This document shows, in pieces, positions 40,155 through 48,860 of a stretch of 64,000 nt of DNA. How positions within the stretch are numbered: position 1 is the first letter of the stretch; the number at the start of each line of letters is the position of its first letter. The notes beneath the pieces are model-generated. The model did no database searches and was not told the DNA's origin. It saw nothing but the letters and a program-made list of their open reading frames with translations. Source of the stretch: Bacteroidota bacterium. Its GTDB lineage: Bacteria > Bacteroidota > Bacteroidia > AKYH767-A > OLB10. The stretch covers positions 124,001-188,000 of the forward strand of contig JADKIC010000003.1 in the NCBI GenBank assembly GCA_016721435.1. The letters run 5' to 3'. The translations under genes and the position numbers were made by a program.

Positions 40155-40272
40155 CAAAACAGAGCGAAGAAACAGAACCAGAGCGATGTTTCAAGCTCTG
40201 TTTTCCCTGCTCACTCGCACTGTATCCTCGCTCTTAAATAGTATCTTAATTATAAATCCCTTTTCAAAATAA
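40155..40272 (+). repeat. Downstream tail module of tRNA-Leu, copy 1
   Basis: Contains a 10-bp perfect stem AAAACAGAGC (40156-40165) / GCTCTGTTTT (40195-40204), likely the tRNA terminator. It continues with CCCTGCTCACTCGCACTG and CTTAAATAGTATCTTAAT up to CCCTTTTCAAAA. The same module recurs at 40706-40821, and its last ~50 bases recur at 41045-41092. Confidence 0.8.
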
Positions 40273-40331
40273 AATCTTGAACCAACCACCTTTTTAATTA
40301 AAAGAGTTTCTCAAAAAGCACTTTCAATCCA

Positions 40332-40586
40332 ATGAAATATCACGTATATGCTTTATCAAGCACTGTTAGAAATTATATTTATGTAGGGTTAACAAGTGAT
40401 TTAGACCGAAGACTAAGGGATCATCAAAATGGATATAATCCAACTACAAAACCATATAGACCATTTGAATTGATTTTATTGGAAGAACATGAAACCAGGG
40501 TATTGGCAAGAGAGAGAGAAAAGTATCTTAAAACCAGTGCAGGAAAGAGATGGCTGCGTAGTCATAAAGTAAATATTAAATCATAG
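40332..40586 (+). CDS. GIY-YIG nuclease-domain protein (YhbQ/UPF0213-like)
   Basis: 84 residues: MKYHVYALSSTVRNYIYVGL with the YV-x-L / NYIYVGLTSD variant of the GIY-YIG core, the catalytic-type Arg in LDRRLRDHQNG, and Glu in RPFELILLEE; then VLAREREKYLKTSAGKRWL. Single-domain family members of this size are widespread in Bacteroidota and have no firmly known role. It lies between the intact tRNA-Leu and a partial tRNA-Leu copy; its TAG stop overlaps the first bases of that copy (AGCTGTACGGG). The gene may therefore have travelled with the duplicated tRNA end. Confidence 0.85.
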   Translation: MKYHVYALSSTVRNYIYVGLTSDLDRRLRDHQNGYNPTTKPYRPFELILLEEHETRVLAREREKYLKTSAGKRWLRSHKVNIKS

Positions 40587-40705
40587 CTGTACGGGCCTGC
40601 CTGACTGCCCACAATGAGAACCAAGAAATTAAAACAAGTATAGATTGGTTGATGTTTATAGTTTTTAAAATAGTCGGCAGGCAGGTTCGACTCCCGTCCC
40701 GGGTA
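40585..40705 (+). repeat. Partial copy of tRNA-Leu 3' end interrupted by an inverted-repeat insert
   Basis: AGCTGTACGGG (40585-40595) and TTCGACTCCCGTCCCGGGTA (40686-40705) are identical to the variable-arm/T-arm/acceptor part of the tRNA-Leu at 40071. A 90-bp insert (40596-40685) separates the T-stem from the T-loop. It begins CCTGCCTGACT and ends AGTCGGCAGGCAGG, i.e. it has terminal inverted repeats CCTGCCTG(CCG)ACT. The insert has no ORF. Same architecture as the tRNA-Gly copy at 39883. Confidence 0.92.
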
Positions 40706-40821
40706 CAAAACAGAGGGAGAAACAGAGCGAGAGCGAAGTTTTAAGCTCTGTTTTCCCTGCTCACTCGCACTCTTCCCTCGCTCTTAAATAGAATCTTACT
40801 ATACATCGTTTTTCAAACTAA
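40706..40821 (+). repeat. tRNA-Leu tail module, copy 2
   Basis: Nearly identical to 40155-40272: AAAACAGAGGGAGAAACAGA, then AAGCTCTGTTTTCCCTGCTC and ACTCGCACT, then CTCGCTCTTAAATAGAATCT and TTTTTCAAAC. So the duplication covers the tRNA 3' end plus over 110 bases downstream. Confidence 0.85.
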
Positions 40822-41092
40822 TATTATCATGTTTCTATATCTAGTCCTTTGGTCTAAAAAAAATCCCATATTCCAGTCCTGAAAATTCCTTTGCACTGTA
40901 GCTTCTTCTCGATTCATCCTGGTTTCTCAATTCAAAACAATCTTCTACCCATAAAAACCGAGAACGAGTAACAGAACGGAGGAACAGATTGTTAAATACC
41001 AGAAAAGAGTTCCATATTCCCTTTCCTATAATACTATATATTTGCACTTAGATAGTATCTTGCCATAAACCCTTTTTCAAACCTACAATCTT
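40822..41092. other. Intergenic stretch with a third, partial tail module
   Basis: No convincing ORF. The last part (41045-41092, CACTTAGATAGTATCTTGCC...CCCTTTTTCAAACC) repeats the end of the tRNA-Leu tail module and leads directly into the four-helix-bundle start codon. TATATTTG at 41037-41044 is a candidate -7 box. Confidence 0.55.
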
Positions 41093-41242
41093 ATGTTCCC
41101 ATTCCAAAATCTTGAAGTCTACAAGAAATCCAAATTATTCCATCTTCATTGTAAGGAGATCATCCTTACCCGCAAACTCGATTCCTACGTCAGAGACCAG
41201 CTAGGGCGTGCATCATTCAGTGTTCCATTGAACATCGCCGAA
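41093..41242 (+). pseudogene. Four-helix-bundle (23S rRNA intervening-sequence type) protein, truncated
   Basis: Starts MFPFQNLEVYKKSKLFHLHC and keeps the N-terminal half of the family pattern through LDSYVRDQLGRASFSVPLNIAE, where family members continue NIAEG. Exactly there a palindromic repeat array begins (GTAAGGACAGG), and the remaining ORF to 41377 only translates the repeat. The family is normally about 115-125 residues, so roughly half is lost. The role of these proteins is unknown; they are often encoded inside rRNA genes or scattered singly in Bacteroidota genomes. Confidence 0.82.
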
Positions 41243-41457
41243 GTAAGGACAGGTCGCGACATGTCACCATCATGGAACGTCCTGTCACCAGTGATGTTCC
41301 CGGTCGTATCGTCGGTATGTAGTGACAGGTCGCGACCTGTCACCAGTGATGTCCCCGGTCGTATCGTCGGTATGTAGTGGCAGGTCGCGACCTGTCACTA
41401 CGTGATGTCCCCGGTCGTATCGTCGGTAAGTAGTGACAGGTCGCGACCTGTCACTAC
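41243..41457. repeat. Palindromic repeat array, locus 1
   Basis: Four copies of a palindrome whose full form is GTAGTGACAGGTCG followed by its reverse complement CGACCTGTCACTAC. The first copy is degenerate (GTAAGGACAGGTCGCGACAT); the last is perfect and extends to a 32-bp palindrome. The copies are linked by near-identical spacers (AGTGATGTCCCCGG then TCGTATCGTCGGTA), giving a unit of about 55 bp. The left end cuts the four-helix-bundle ORF; the right end supplies the TAG stop of the metalloprotease on the other strand. The same palindrome forms an array at 56302. Confidence 0.95.
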
Positions 41458-44400
41458 TTTGCCACCATAAACATCCTACTAAAAACGCCCTCTTCCACAG
41501 TCCCTCTCAATATATACGCTCCCTCCGGAAACTGACTCGTGTCTAATCGTATTTCTTTTTGTTGTCCGGTGTTTATTTTTTGGAGTAGTCGTCCCATCAT
41601 ATCGTAGAGTGCAAGTTCCGGTACGAATACCGCAGATGGAAGACGGATGATGAGTTCATCTACCGCAGGGTTGGGGAAGAGCTGCAGCATGTTTCCTAAT
41701 GTTTCATTCAATCCTACACAACCGGTGATCATGATGCTGTCTCTCGCCATGCAGCCAATGCTATCACGAATCTCTACCCAGTATTGTCCCGGTCCGTTGA
41801 TCACCAAGCTCGTATTGCTGCTGCCGTCCTGCCAGAGATGGGAATAGCCCGGCACACCTTGTAGCGTGTAGGGATATCCACTGCCGCAAATGACAGTATC
41901 GCTGCCGAGTGTAAGTGGGACATTTAACTCCGTCATGCTGATCTGAATGGTGTCGTATGAATCCTGGCAGCCTCCTGTTACATGTAACCAATAGGTGCCC
42001 GGTCCAAATGCAGTGTAGGTCGAAGCAGTGCTTCCATCCTGCCATTCGTAGTTGAGAAAGGTGGTGTTGGGAATGATCGTATAAACATTGCCGGCGCAAA
42101 TCGTAGTGTCTTTACCGATCTCCACATTGCCGTACGTGAATCCTTGTGTGAAGGTGATGGTATCGCTCGCGATACAGCGGTTGGTGTCAACAGCTACGAC
42201 CCAATAGGTGCCGATGGTGTTTACGCCATAGCTGGTGAAAGAAGTGCTGTTGTCTTGCCACACAAACGACTGCCAGTTATTGCCAATGGATAAGATAGCG
42301 AAACTGCAAAGGATGGTGTCCGGTCCGAAATCAATCGGTGCTGCCGTGATGGTTTCAACGATAAAGGTATCTATAACGGCACCGCAGTAACCAAAATACT
42401 TCATGGTGAGCGTGTCGATGCTTCCTGCAATGGAGCCCGTTAGTTCAATGGTGCTGTCTGTGGCATTACTCACCGTTCCGGGTCCGTGGTGCATCCAAAT
42501 GGTAGAATCGCCCGGTAAGGCATAGGCGACTTCAAATGTTTCCGTGACATTCACACAAATTTTTCGTGGTCCGGATATGCGTGGCGTACTGAGGAGCTCA
42601 ATGCCCTTTACAAAATTCGGCATCGCCCAACCAAACCATAACGGGTTGGGATTATTTAGGAAATCTACAGTATATCCACACGCAGTACCGGCAAGATTGG
42701 GCTGATCAATATAGTCAATATAGAACTGATCTCTTGAAATCCATATGCGTCCATCAGGGCCTAAACTCATGTTGGCAAATTGTTTGGTTGTCGTTCCGGT
42801 AAATGGATCTAAACGGATTTCAGAAGCCAGAATTGCTGCAGGTGTACCCGCGGCCATATTGTACTGAAACACTTTTCCCTGTCGCAAAAGTCCAACATAT
42901 AATTTCGAATTGTCTGGAGAGAATTCAATGCCGTAAGGTGTTTCATTGACTAAAGAACTGTAGGTGATTTCAAACGGATTCGAAGCAATTCCTGTGTTTT
43001 TATTGAAATCGGCAACACGTACGCGGTTGGGTAAAACGGTTGAGTTGATGCAGTATGCTACCTTGAGCCCGTCATTTGAAAATTTTATTTCTCCGATACC
43101 TCCGTTAAAACCTCCGTTAGCAAATGGGGAAATGACAGGAGTGGTTGCAAGTCCTGCAGCACTGAGTAAATAGGAATAAATCGTATCTCCGTCAAAGGAT
43201 GCTGCAGAGATCCAGATGTCAGTGCCGTTGCCATGATACGTGCCTCCTACATGTTCATTGATTTTACTCCGTACCGGAAGATTTTTTTGTCCGGTGATGA
43301 CATCTCCTAAACCACCATTGAGCGAAAGATCAATCACGCTGTATTTTAAACCTCCTGTATATTGGTTCTCGCCGCAATCTGCTGTGAAGAGATAGTAGAG
43401 TGTAGTGGATCCCGGTTTCGGTGCAAGCAAACATCCTTGTGTAGAGGAATAGCATCCGGCGAGTCCGCTTCCATTGGGCATAGACTGATGATTGCGGTTC
43501 CATACTGTTAACCCATCGGTGTAAAGCAATAAATTTCCATCGCGATCAGAGAGAGAAGAGGTGCATTCGTCGGCAATACTTTGTCCGGGAACAGCACTAT
43601 AGCCGACTACCGGAAAACTTGTACCGGAGAAATGCAGAGAGAAATTCGGCAAATACCAGTTCTCTAACATGCCCGCATCTCCGCAATCTCCAATTTTGAA
43701 ATAGAAGACCTCAGACGTATCGCTGCATTGATTGCTGTTTGCAATGTTATAAATGTAATGACTGCCCGGCGTATTAAATGTCTGTATAAAAGTTTGTATC
43801 GTCCCCTGATTTACACCATCCAGCACCCATTGCGCGGAATTGGAATTGGTGCTGCCGTCGTTAAAATTTAAGGTGCTCCCAATGGCATAAGGTCCGCTGG
43901 CCGGGGCTACAACAAAGAAGGCCTGTGCATCACAAAGTACTTCTACGATTTTTGTAATGCTTTCTTCACACGTAGAATCACTGCTGTTCACAGTTAATGT
44001 AATCGAATAATAGCCGGGACTGGTAAACACATGCGTTGTATTGGCAGAGGTGGAGATGAGTTGGTTGTTCACATACCATTCATAGGCAATTGCACCGGCT
44101 GAAGCGTCCGAAAAATTTAAACTCCCGCCAATGACAACCACATTATTACTCATGTTGAAGTCAGCAATGATGGGGTTTAGGCAAGTAGGCTGGCAGGAAA
44201 CAGATTGAAGTAAACTTGCCCGTACACCGGTAATTGCAGCTTGCATGCGATCGCTTTGTCCGGTGGTGAAAAGAACTTTGCAACTGTTGAGGCCATAGTC
44301 CATGTAATTTTCGATGAGATCATTTTGATCTCCTAATCCTCCAACACCAACTGGCCGGAATGGATTGTTGGGGCTTAAATCGTCATCATCGCTGTTGCAG

Positions 44401-45212
44401 GTGTTGGCAGTGAGCGGACATCCTACAGCTCCTGTACTCTGGTCGGGGGGTGTGTCGCAAACTTTATCTCCATCGGTTTGGCAGTTGTTGTTGCCACAAG
44501 CCCCTTCAAAGGTATGATAGAGCCCGAGATAATGTCCCGCTTCATGTATCAATACTTTAGTGGCATCAGGGCTATTGCCAAAATAAGCCGCTTCGTTTAC
44601 GATACCGTCTTCATCATTTCCATGTGATGCCGGTAAATACGCATATCCTGCAACACCACTACCGCCTCCAAGAGATGTAATTGAATTCACTACCCAAATA
44701 TTCAGGTAGTAATTGGGATTCCAACGGATGAGATTCTTTAACGTGTCATCATCATTTTCGGATATCATATCCGTTAGTGTGGATACCACTCTGTTGATGC
44801 CGGTAGTGTAATTTCCGTTTTCATCCTGCGATGCCAGACAAAATTGTATGTTGGTATTTACACCATTACCGGTTTGAAAGGGTCCGGTGTTTGAAAAGGC
44901 CTGATTGAGATACTGTATGGCAGTATTAACTTGCGCGTTTGAAATGTTTTCGGGTCCGTTGTTGTGAATGATATGCACCACTACAGGAATTGTCAGCACA
45001 GTATTGCTTTGCCGGTAAACGGATAATTGTTGGATTTTCTGATAGATATAGTCATTCATTTCCCGCATCCGGTTTCGGTAATCGGGATCACGGGACAGTT
45101 TGGAGTGGCGATGCTCGTCGCTGGAACATCCGGGAAGTGGTGCTATTTGCGGGACTTGTGCCCGGCTAAGGCCGCTGAATAACAGCAGCACGAGTAAGAT
45201 TAATTTTTTCAT
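41454..45212 (-). CDS. Secreted M43-type (pappalysin-like) metalloprotease with PKD domains and T9SS tail
   Basis: 1252 residues. Signal peptide ends LSRA, then a propeptide and the protease domain with zinc site HEAGHYLGLYH (H223, H227, H233) and the Met-turn region LIENYMDYGLNSC. Several PKD/Ig-like domains follow, a beta-propeller-like segment (LLYTDGLTVWNRNHQ, FSNDGLKVAYC, FSPDNSKLYVGL), and repeated VWQDNSTS / EWQDGSTA / LWQDGSS modules. The C-terminal T9SS type A sorting domain is LFPNPAVDELIIRLP...LYDMMGRLLQ...FPEGAYILRG. Exported through T9SS and probably anchored or released at the surface. Its stop codon TAG is made by the edge of the palindrome array. Confidence 0.92.
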   Translation of the reverse strand: MKKLILLVLLLFSGLSRAQVPQIAPLPGCSSDEHRHSKLSRDPDYRNRMREMNDYIYQKIQQLSVYRQSNTVLTIPVVVHIIHNNGPENISNAQVNTAIQYLNQAFSNTGPFQTGNGVNTNIQFCLASQDENGNYTTGINRVVSTLTDMISENDDDTLKNLIRWNPNYYLNIWVVNSITSLGGGSGVAGYAYLPASHGNDEDGIVNEAAYFGNSPDATKVLIHEAGHYLGLYHTFEGACGNNNCQTDGDKVCDTPPDQSTGAVGCPLTANTCNSDDDDLSPNNPFRPVGVGGLGDQNDLIENYMDYGLNSCKVLFTTGQSDRMQAAITGVRASLLQSVSCQPTCLNPIIADFNMSNNVVVIGGSLNFSDASAGAIAYEWYVNNQLISTSANTTHVFTSPGYYSITLTVNSSDSTCEESITKIVEVLCDAQAFFVVAPASGPYAIGSTLNFNDGSTNSNSAQWVLDGVNQGTIQTFIQTFNTPGSHYIYNIANSNQCSDTSEVFYFKIGDCGDAGMLENWYLPNFSLHFSGTSFPVVGYSAVPGQSIADECTSSLSDRDGNLLLYTDGLTVWNRNHQSMPNGSGLAGCYSSTQGCLLAPKPGSTTLYYLFTADCGENQYTGGLKYSVIDLSLNGGLGDVITGQKNLPVRSKINEHVGGTYHGNGTDIWISAASFDGDTIYSYLLSAAGLATTPVISPFANGGFNGGIGEIKFSNDGLKVAYCINSTVLPNRVRVADFNKNTGIASNPFEITYSSLVNETPYGIEFSPDNSKLYVGLLRQGKVFQYNMAAGTPAAILASEIRLDPFTGTTTKQFANMSLGPDGRIWISRDQFYIDYIDQPNLAGTACGYTVDFLNNPNPLWFGWAMPNFVKGIELLSTPRISGPRKICVNVTETFEVAYALPGDSTIWMHHGPGTVSNATDSTIELTGSIAGSIDTLTMKYFGYCGAVIDTFIVETITAAPIDFGPDTILCSFAILSIGNNWQSFVWQDNSTSFTSYGVNTIGTYWVVAVDTNRCIASDTITFTQGFTYGNVEIGKDTTICAGNVYTIIPNTTFLNYEWQDGSTASTYTAFGPGTYWLHVTGGCQDSYDTIQISMTELNVPLTLGSDTVICGSGYPYTLQGVPGYSHLWQDGSSNTSLVINGPGQYWVEIRDSIGCMARDSIMITGCVGLNETLGNMLQLFPNPAVDELIIRLPSAVFVPELALYDMMGRLLQKINTGQQKEIRLDTSQFPEGAYILRGTVEEGVFSRMFMVAK

Positions 45213-45357
45213 AGGGATGGATAAATTGCGTGGTTAATAGAGGGTTAAGATATAAATATTTATTTGAATTGTTGAAAAGACACTGAAAATCATTGAAAAA
45301 ATGACATGTTTTGGATGATTATAGAGATAAATTAAACAAGTCATGGGGTGCATTGTT

Positions 45358-45365
45358 TACCTTTG
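45358..45365 (+). promoter_or_regulatory. Putative -7 box of the DUF454 gene
   Basis: TACCTTTG fits TAnnTTTG. Its position downstream of the longest possible ORF start argues that the true start is the ATG at 45406. Confidence 0.5.
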
Positions 45366-45405
45366 TGGGCACGTTGGATGGCTGTCGGCTGACCGTGCAA
45401 AAACT

Positions 45406-45900
45406 ATGTTGGATAAAATCAATCTCCCTAAACCCGTCTGGATCGTTTTCGGTTTCCTTTTCACAGGACTGGGCATTGCCGGTTTTATCTTGCCGATGAT
45501 GCCGGGATTGGTGTTTTTTATTTTGGCGAGTTTTTGTTTTGCGAAAAGTTCCCCGCGCATGCTGCGTAAAATTTTAGCACATCCTCAGATAGGTCCACAA
45601 ATTATGGATTGGAAAAGAGGAAGGGGGATGCGCATGAAGACAAAAGTTCTGGCCATTTTACTCGTAACCATCAGTCTCTCGTTCAGTGCCATATTTATGG
45701 TGAAGTTGGTGTGGGTGAAATGGATTATTTTTTTCTCCATATTCGCAATCACTGCTTATATTTTATCTGTTAAAACAAGAAAGAGTAAACCCGCAATAGT
45801 ACCTATACCTCAATCCACTGAATATGGCTCCGTCAAATCCCTTGAAAACACTAAGGAAGTTCACCACTCCTCTCAAGTCTCCACTCAGAGGGGGAAATGA
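45406..45900 (+). CDS. DUF454 (YbaN-like) inner-membrane protein
   Basis: From MLDKINLPKPVWIVFGFLFT the protein shows the DUF454 pattern: GLGIAGFILPMMPGLVFFIL, FCFAKSSPRMLRKILAHPQI and GPQIMDWKRGRGMRMKTKVLA, with about four transmembrane helices. The last ~25 residues (after KTRKSKPAI) look non-native and overlap the next ORF, so the true C-terminus may be altered by an unseen indel. Function of the family is unknown. Confidence 0.82.
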   Translation: MLDKINLPKPVWIVFGFLFTGLGIAGFILPMMPGLVFFILASFCFAKSSPRMLRKILAHPQIGPQIMDWKRGRGMRMKTKVLAILLVTISLSFSAIFMVKLVWVKWIIFFSIFAITAYILSVKTRKSKPAIVPIPQSTEYGSVKSLENTKEVHHSSQVSTQRGK

Positions 45901-46732
45901 TTCCGATGTCGGCGAAGTGTTAATGCTCGTCGCATCATATGATAAGAAGAATCTTTTAGTAAGTGAAGAAAAGTATGACCTGAACGGTGAATTGGAAGAA
46001 GTACATACGTTCAATTACGATGATCGCGGAAATCTCATCGAACATATTTTTGAAATTCCTTCCGATAATATCAGCGAGCGTTTTCTGACTACCCGTAACG
46101 GGGATGGATATCCGTTAATGATTATAAAGTATTATGGTGAAGATCCCGGTGAGAAAACGGAATATACCTACGGTACCCATGCGCAACCAGTAAAAATTCA
46201 TCGCTACGATGCGGATGGTGAATTTGAAGCGGAGGAAGATTTGCTGTATGATGATCAGTCTAGATTGATGAGCAGAAAAATTAATTCACCGGCAGAGGGT
46301 AACCGGGAGTTTCGTTTTAGTTACGATGAAAAGGGGAATCTGGCCGGTGAAGAAGAATACGATAAAGATGGTAAGTTGGTGGCGAGTGTGAAGCTGGATT
46401 ACGATGAGGAAGGGAAGGAGACAATAGTGGCGAAGTTTAACGGTGAAGGAAAGTTGATTTCACGTCAGCTTTCAGAGTATGATGAATTGGGAAGATTGAA
46501 ACGGAAGGTGTCCAATGGTTTTTATACGCGGGTGAGCGATTACGAGTACGATGAACTGGGACGCGTGACGGAAGAAGCTTTGTCGGATGGTAATGGATTT
46601 GTGATTTCACGGAACCGCATGGCGTACGACGATGGTGGTCGCTTATTAGAGGAAACCGTATACGAAACGGATTTAACACGCGCCGGGCGAGATACACATC
46701 TCTCCAGCCGCTATGAATATGAATTTTTTTAA
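45824..46732 (+). CDS. YD-repeat-like protein of unknown function
   Basis: The body consists of repeated strands such as FNYDDRGNLIEHIFE, RYDADGEFEAEEDLLYDDQS, FSYDEKGNLAGEEEYDKDGK and YDELGRLKRKV, i.e. RHS/YD-type beta repeats of about 20 residues, ending YEYEFF. No signal peptide, polymorphic-toxin tail or RHS core box is seen, so it is more like the short Bacteroidota YD proteins. The first ~33 residues read like translated intergenic sequence; a start near 45923 (MLVASYDKKN) is more natural. It overlaps the DUF454 ORF as called. Confidence 0.65.
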   Translation: MAPSNPLKTLRKFTTPLKSPLRGGNDSDVGEVLMLVASYDKKNLLVSEEKYDLNGELEEVHTFNYDDRGNLIEHIFEIPSDNISERFLTTRNGDGYPLMIIKYYGEDPGEKTEYTYGTHAQPVKIHRYDADGEFEAEEDLLYDDQSRLMSRKINSPAEGNREFRFSYDEKGNLAGEEEYDKDGKLVASVKLDYDEEGKETIVAKFNGEGKLISRQLSEYDELGRLKRKVSNGFYTRVSDYEYDELGRVTEEALSDGNGFVISRNRMAYDDGGRLLEETVYETDLTRAGRDTHLSSRYEYEFF

Positions 46733-46787
46733 TAGGATAAAACTTCCTGTTCAACAGGTTGTTCTATCCATGTAATAGAAAAAGAGA

Positions 46788-48737
46788 ATGGCATATAAAA
46801 ATCTGCAACATTTTATTAAGGTGCTTGAAGCAGCAGGCGAGTTGGTGCGTATTCGTGAATATGTGAGTCCGAAGTTGGAGATTACGGAAATCGCTGACCG
46901 TATTTCCAAACAATATGGTCCCGCATTGTTATTCGAGAACACAGGTTATGATTTTCCGGTGTTGATCAATTCCATGGGGACAGAGAAGCGGATGGCGATG
47001 GCACTTGGAGTGGAAAAATTGGATGATGTGGCCGCGGAGATTGAACAACTTTTTAAAACGATGACGGGGCCTAAGCATTCATTTTTGGATAAGTTGAAAA
47101 TGCTTCCTCAATTGGGAGAAATTGCCTCCTGGATGCCGAAGGAAGTGAGTGGGAGAGGAGCCTGTCAGGAAGTAGCGATGAAGGATCCGGATATTACCAA
47201 ATTGCCTGTATTGACGTGCTGGCCGGAAGATGGGGGTCCCTTTGTCACCTTGCCCGTCATCCAAACCCGCGACCCGCATACCGGTATTCGCAATGTAGGT
47301 CTTTATCGGATGCAGGTCTTTGAACCCACCATGACCGGTATGCATTGGCACCGGCATAAAGTATCCGCTCGTCATTTTAATGAATATAAAAAGCTTGGAC
47401 AGCGTATGCCCGTTGCCGTTACTATCGGCGGAGATCCGGCCTATACTTATTCCGCCACGGCTCCCTTGCCCGATGGTGTGGATGAATTCATGTTGGCGGG
47501 ATTTCTTCGGAAGAAGCGCGTGGAGCTGGTAAAATGTCTGACGATTGATATGCATGTTCCTGCAGATGCAGATTTTGTCATTGAGGGCTATGTGGATCCG
47601 AACGAAGAGTTTATTCTTGAAGGTCCCTTTGGTGATCATACGGGCTATTATTCCCTCGCGGATTATTATCCCCGTTTCCATATAACGGCTATCACTTACC
47701 GAAAAGATCCTGTCTATCTCTGTACCATTGTGGGGATCCCGCCTCAGGAAGATGCCTGGATCGGAAAAGCCACCGAACGCATTTTTCTGGCGCCGATAAA
47801 GATGACGATGGTTCCGGAGATTGTGGACATGGTTCTACCTGTAGAAGGTGTGTTTCATAATCTAGTGATTGTTAAGATCAGAAAAGATTATCCCGGTCAG
47901 GCGCTGAAGGTGATGAATTCGCTCTGGGGTGCCGGCCAAATGATGTTTACCAAAATGATGGTGATTGTGGATGGTGATGTGAATATTCACAATCAGGTGG
48001 AAGTGGCGCAGTATATCGCCAATCATGTGGATCCGTTGCGCGACATTACTTTTTCTCAAGGACCTACAGATGTACTCGATCATAGTTGTTCACGTATGGC
48101 TTTCGGTGGAAAGATGGGCGTGGATGCAACTGCGAAGCTGGAAGAGGAAACATTGCCCGGTGCACTTTCTGACAAAGTAATTATCGGAGAATTAAATAAA
48201 TCTGTTCCTGCTATTTTGGAAGCATCTAAAATGTATTCTGAAATCAGGGAAGTAAATAGTTCATTGCTGGATATCGGCGTACCATTGGTGTTTGTTTCCA
48301 TAGAAAAGAATCGCAAAGGTCATGTAAAGGAGCTCGCCGGAAAATTACTGGAGATGGACGCGTTTCGTTTAGTGAAGGTGCTGATCTTTCTTGAACATAC
48401 CATGGACATTGCTGATGTGGCCGATGCCGTCTGGCGTTTCTCCAATAACTTCGACCCTAAACGCGACCACTTTAATTTCCCTGCCGGTAAACAGGGAGAA
48501 GTGAATCATATCGCTTTCGACGGCACACGTAAATTGAAAGAATTTGACGGTTTTGATCGCGATTGGCCTAATATTTTAGCTTCCGATGAAACAACTATGA
48601 ATCGTATAGATGCTATTTGGTCGAAGCTGGGTTTGGGTCCAATGATTCCTTCGCCCTCCCGAAAGTACAGTCGGCAGTTGTATGCAGGTGGTGCTGTTGC
48701 TGATCCGGAAGCGTTAAGTAATCCGGTTGCAGAATAG
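46788..48737 (+). CDS. UbiD-family decarboxylase, probably for menaquinone synthesis
   Basis: 649 residues. Typical UbiD segments: MAYKNLQHFIKVLEAAGELV, then EITEIADRISKQYGPALLFE, TIGGDPAYTYSATAPLPDGV, DFVIEGYVDPNEEFILEGPF, GDHTGYYSLADYYPRFHITA and DVLDHSCSRMAFGGKMGVDA. Uses prenylated FMN to decarboxylate aromatic or unsaturated acids. Because mqnD of the futalosine route lies 5 kb downstream and Bacteroidota lack ubiquinone, a menaquinone-pathway (MqnL-type) role is the best inference. Intact. Confidence 0.88.
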   Translation: MAYKNLQHFIKVLEAAGELVRIREYVSPKLEITEIADRISKQYGPALLFENTGYDFPVLINSMGTEKRMAMALGVEKLDDVAAEIEQLFKTMTGPKHSFLDKLKMLPQLGEIASWMPKEVSGRGACQEVAMKDPDITKLPVLTCWPEDGGPFVTLPVIQTRDPHTGIRNVGLYRMQVFEPTMTGMHWHRHKVSARHFNEYKKLGQRMPVAVTIGGDPAYTYSATAPLPDGVDEFMLAGFLRKKRVELVKCLTIDMHVPADADFVIEGYVDPNEEFILEGPFGDHTGYYSLADYYPRFHITAITYRKDPVYLCTIVGIPPQEDAWIGKATERIFLAPIKMTMVPEIVDMVLPVEGVFHNLVIVKIRKDYPGQALKVMNSLWGAGQMMFTKMMVIVDGDVNIHNQVEVAQYIANHVDPLRDITFSQGPTDVLDHSCSRMAFGGKMGVDATAKLEEETLPGALSDKVIIGELNKSVPAILEASKMYSEIREVNSSLLDIGVPLVFVSIEKNRKGHVKELAGKLLEMDAFRLVKVLIFLEHTMDIADVADAVWRFSNNFDPKRDHFNFPAGKQGEVNHIAFDGTRKLKEFDGFDRDWPNILASDETTMNRIDAIWSKLGLGPMIPSPSRKYSRQLYAGGAVADPEALSNPVAE

Positions 48738-48860
48738 TATTAAAGGGAAAAAAGGTGTTGTAAGTATTTAACGTTTTTTGTTCTTTAAGAAATTGACTTT
48801 TGTAAGGTCTTTGCTTAGTTCAGCTTTTTTATACCTCTTCCGCAAACGAAATTTGTTTTC

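Noticed and set aside
41243..41377. C-terminal half of the ORF 41093-41377 as real protein
   Set aside because: After NIAE it only translates the palindromic repeat (VRTGRDMSPSW...), so it is not coding sequence under selection.
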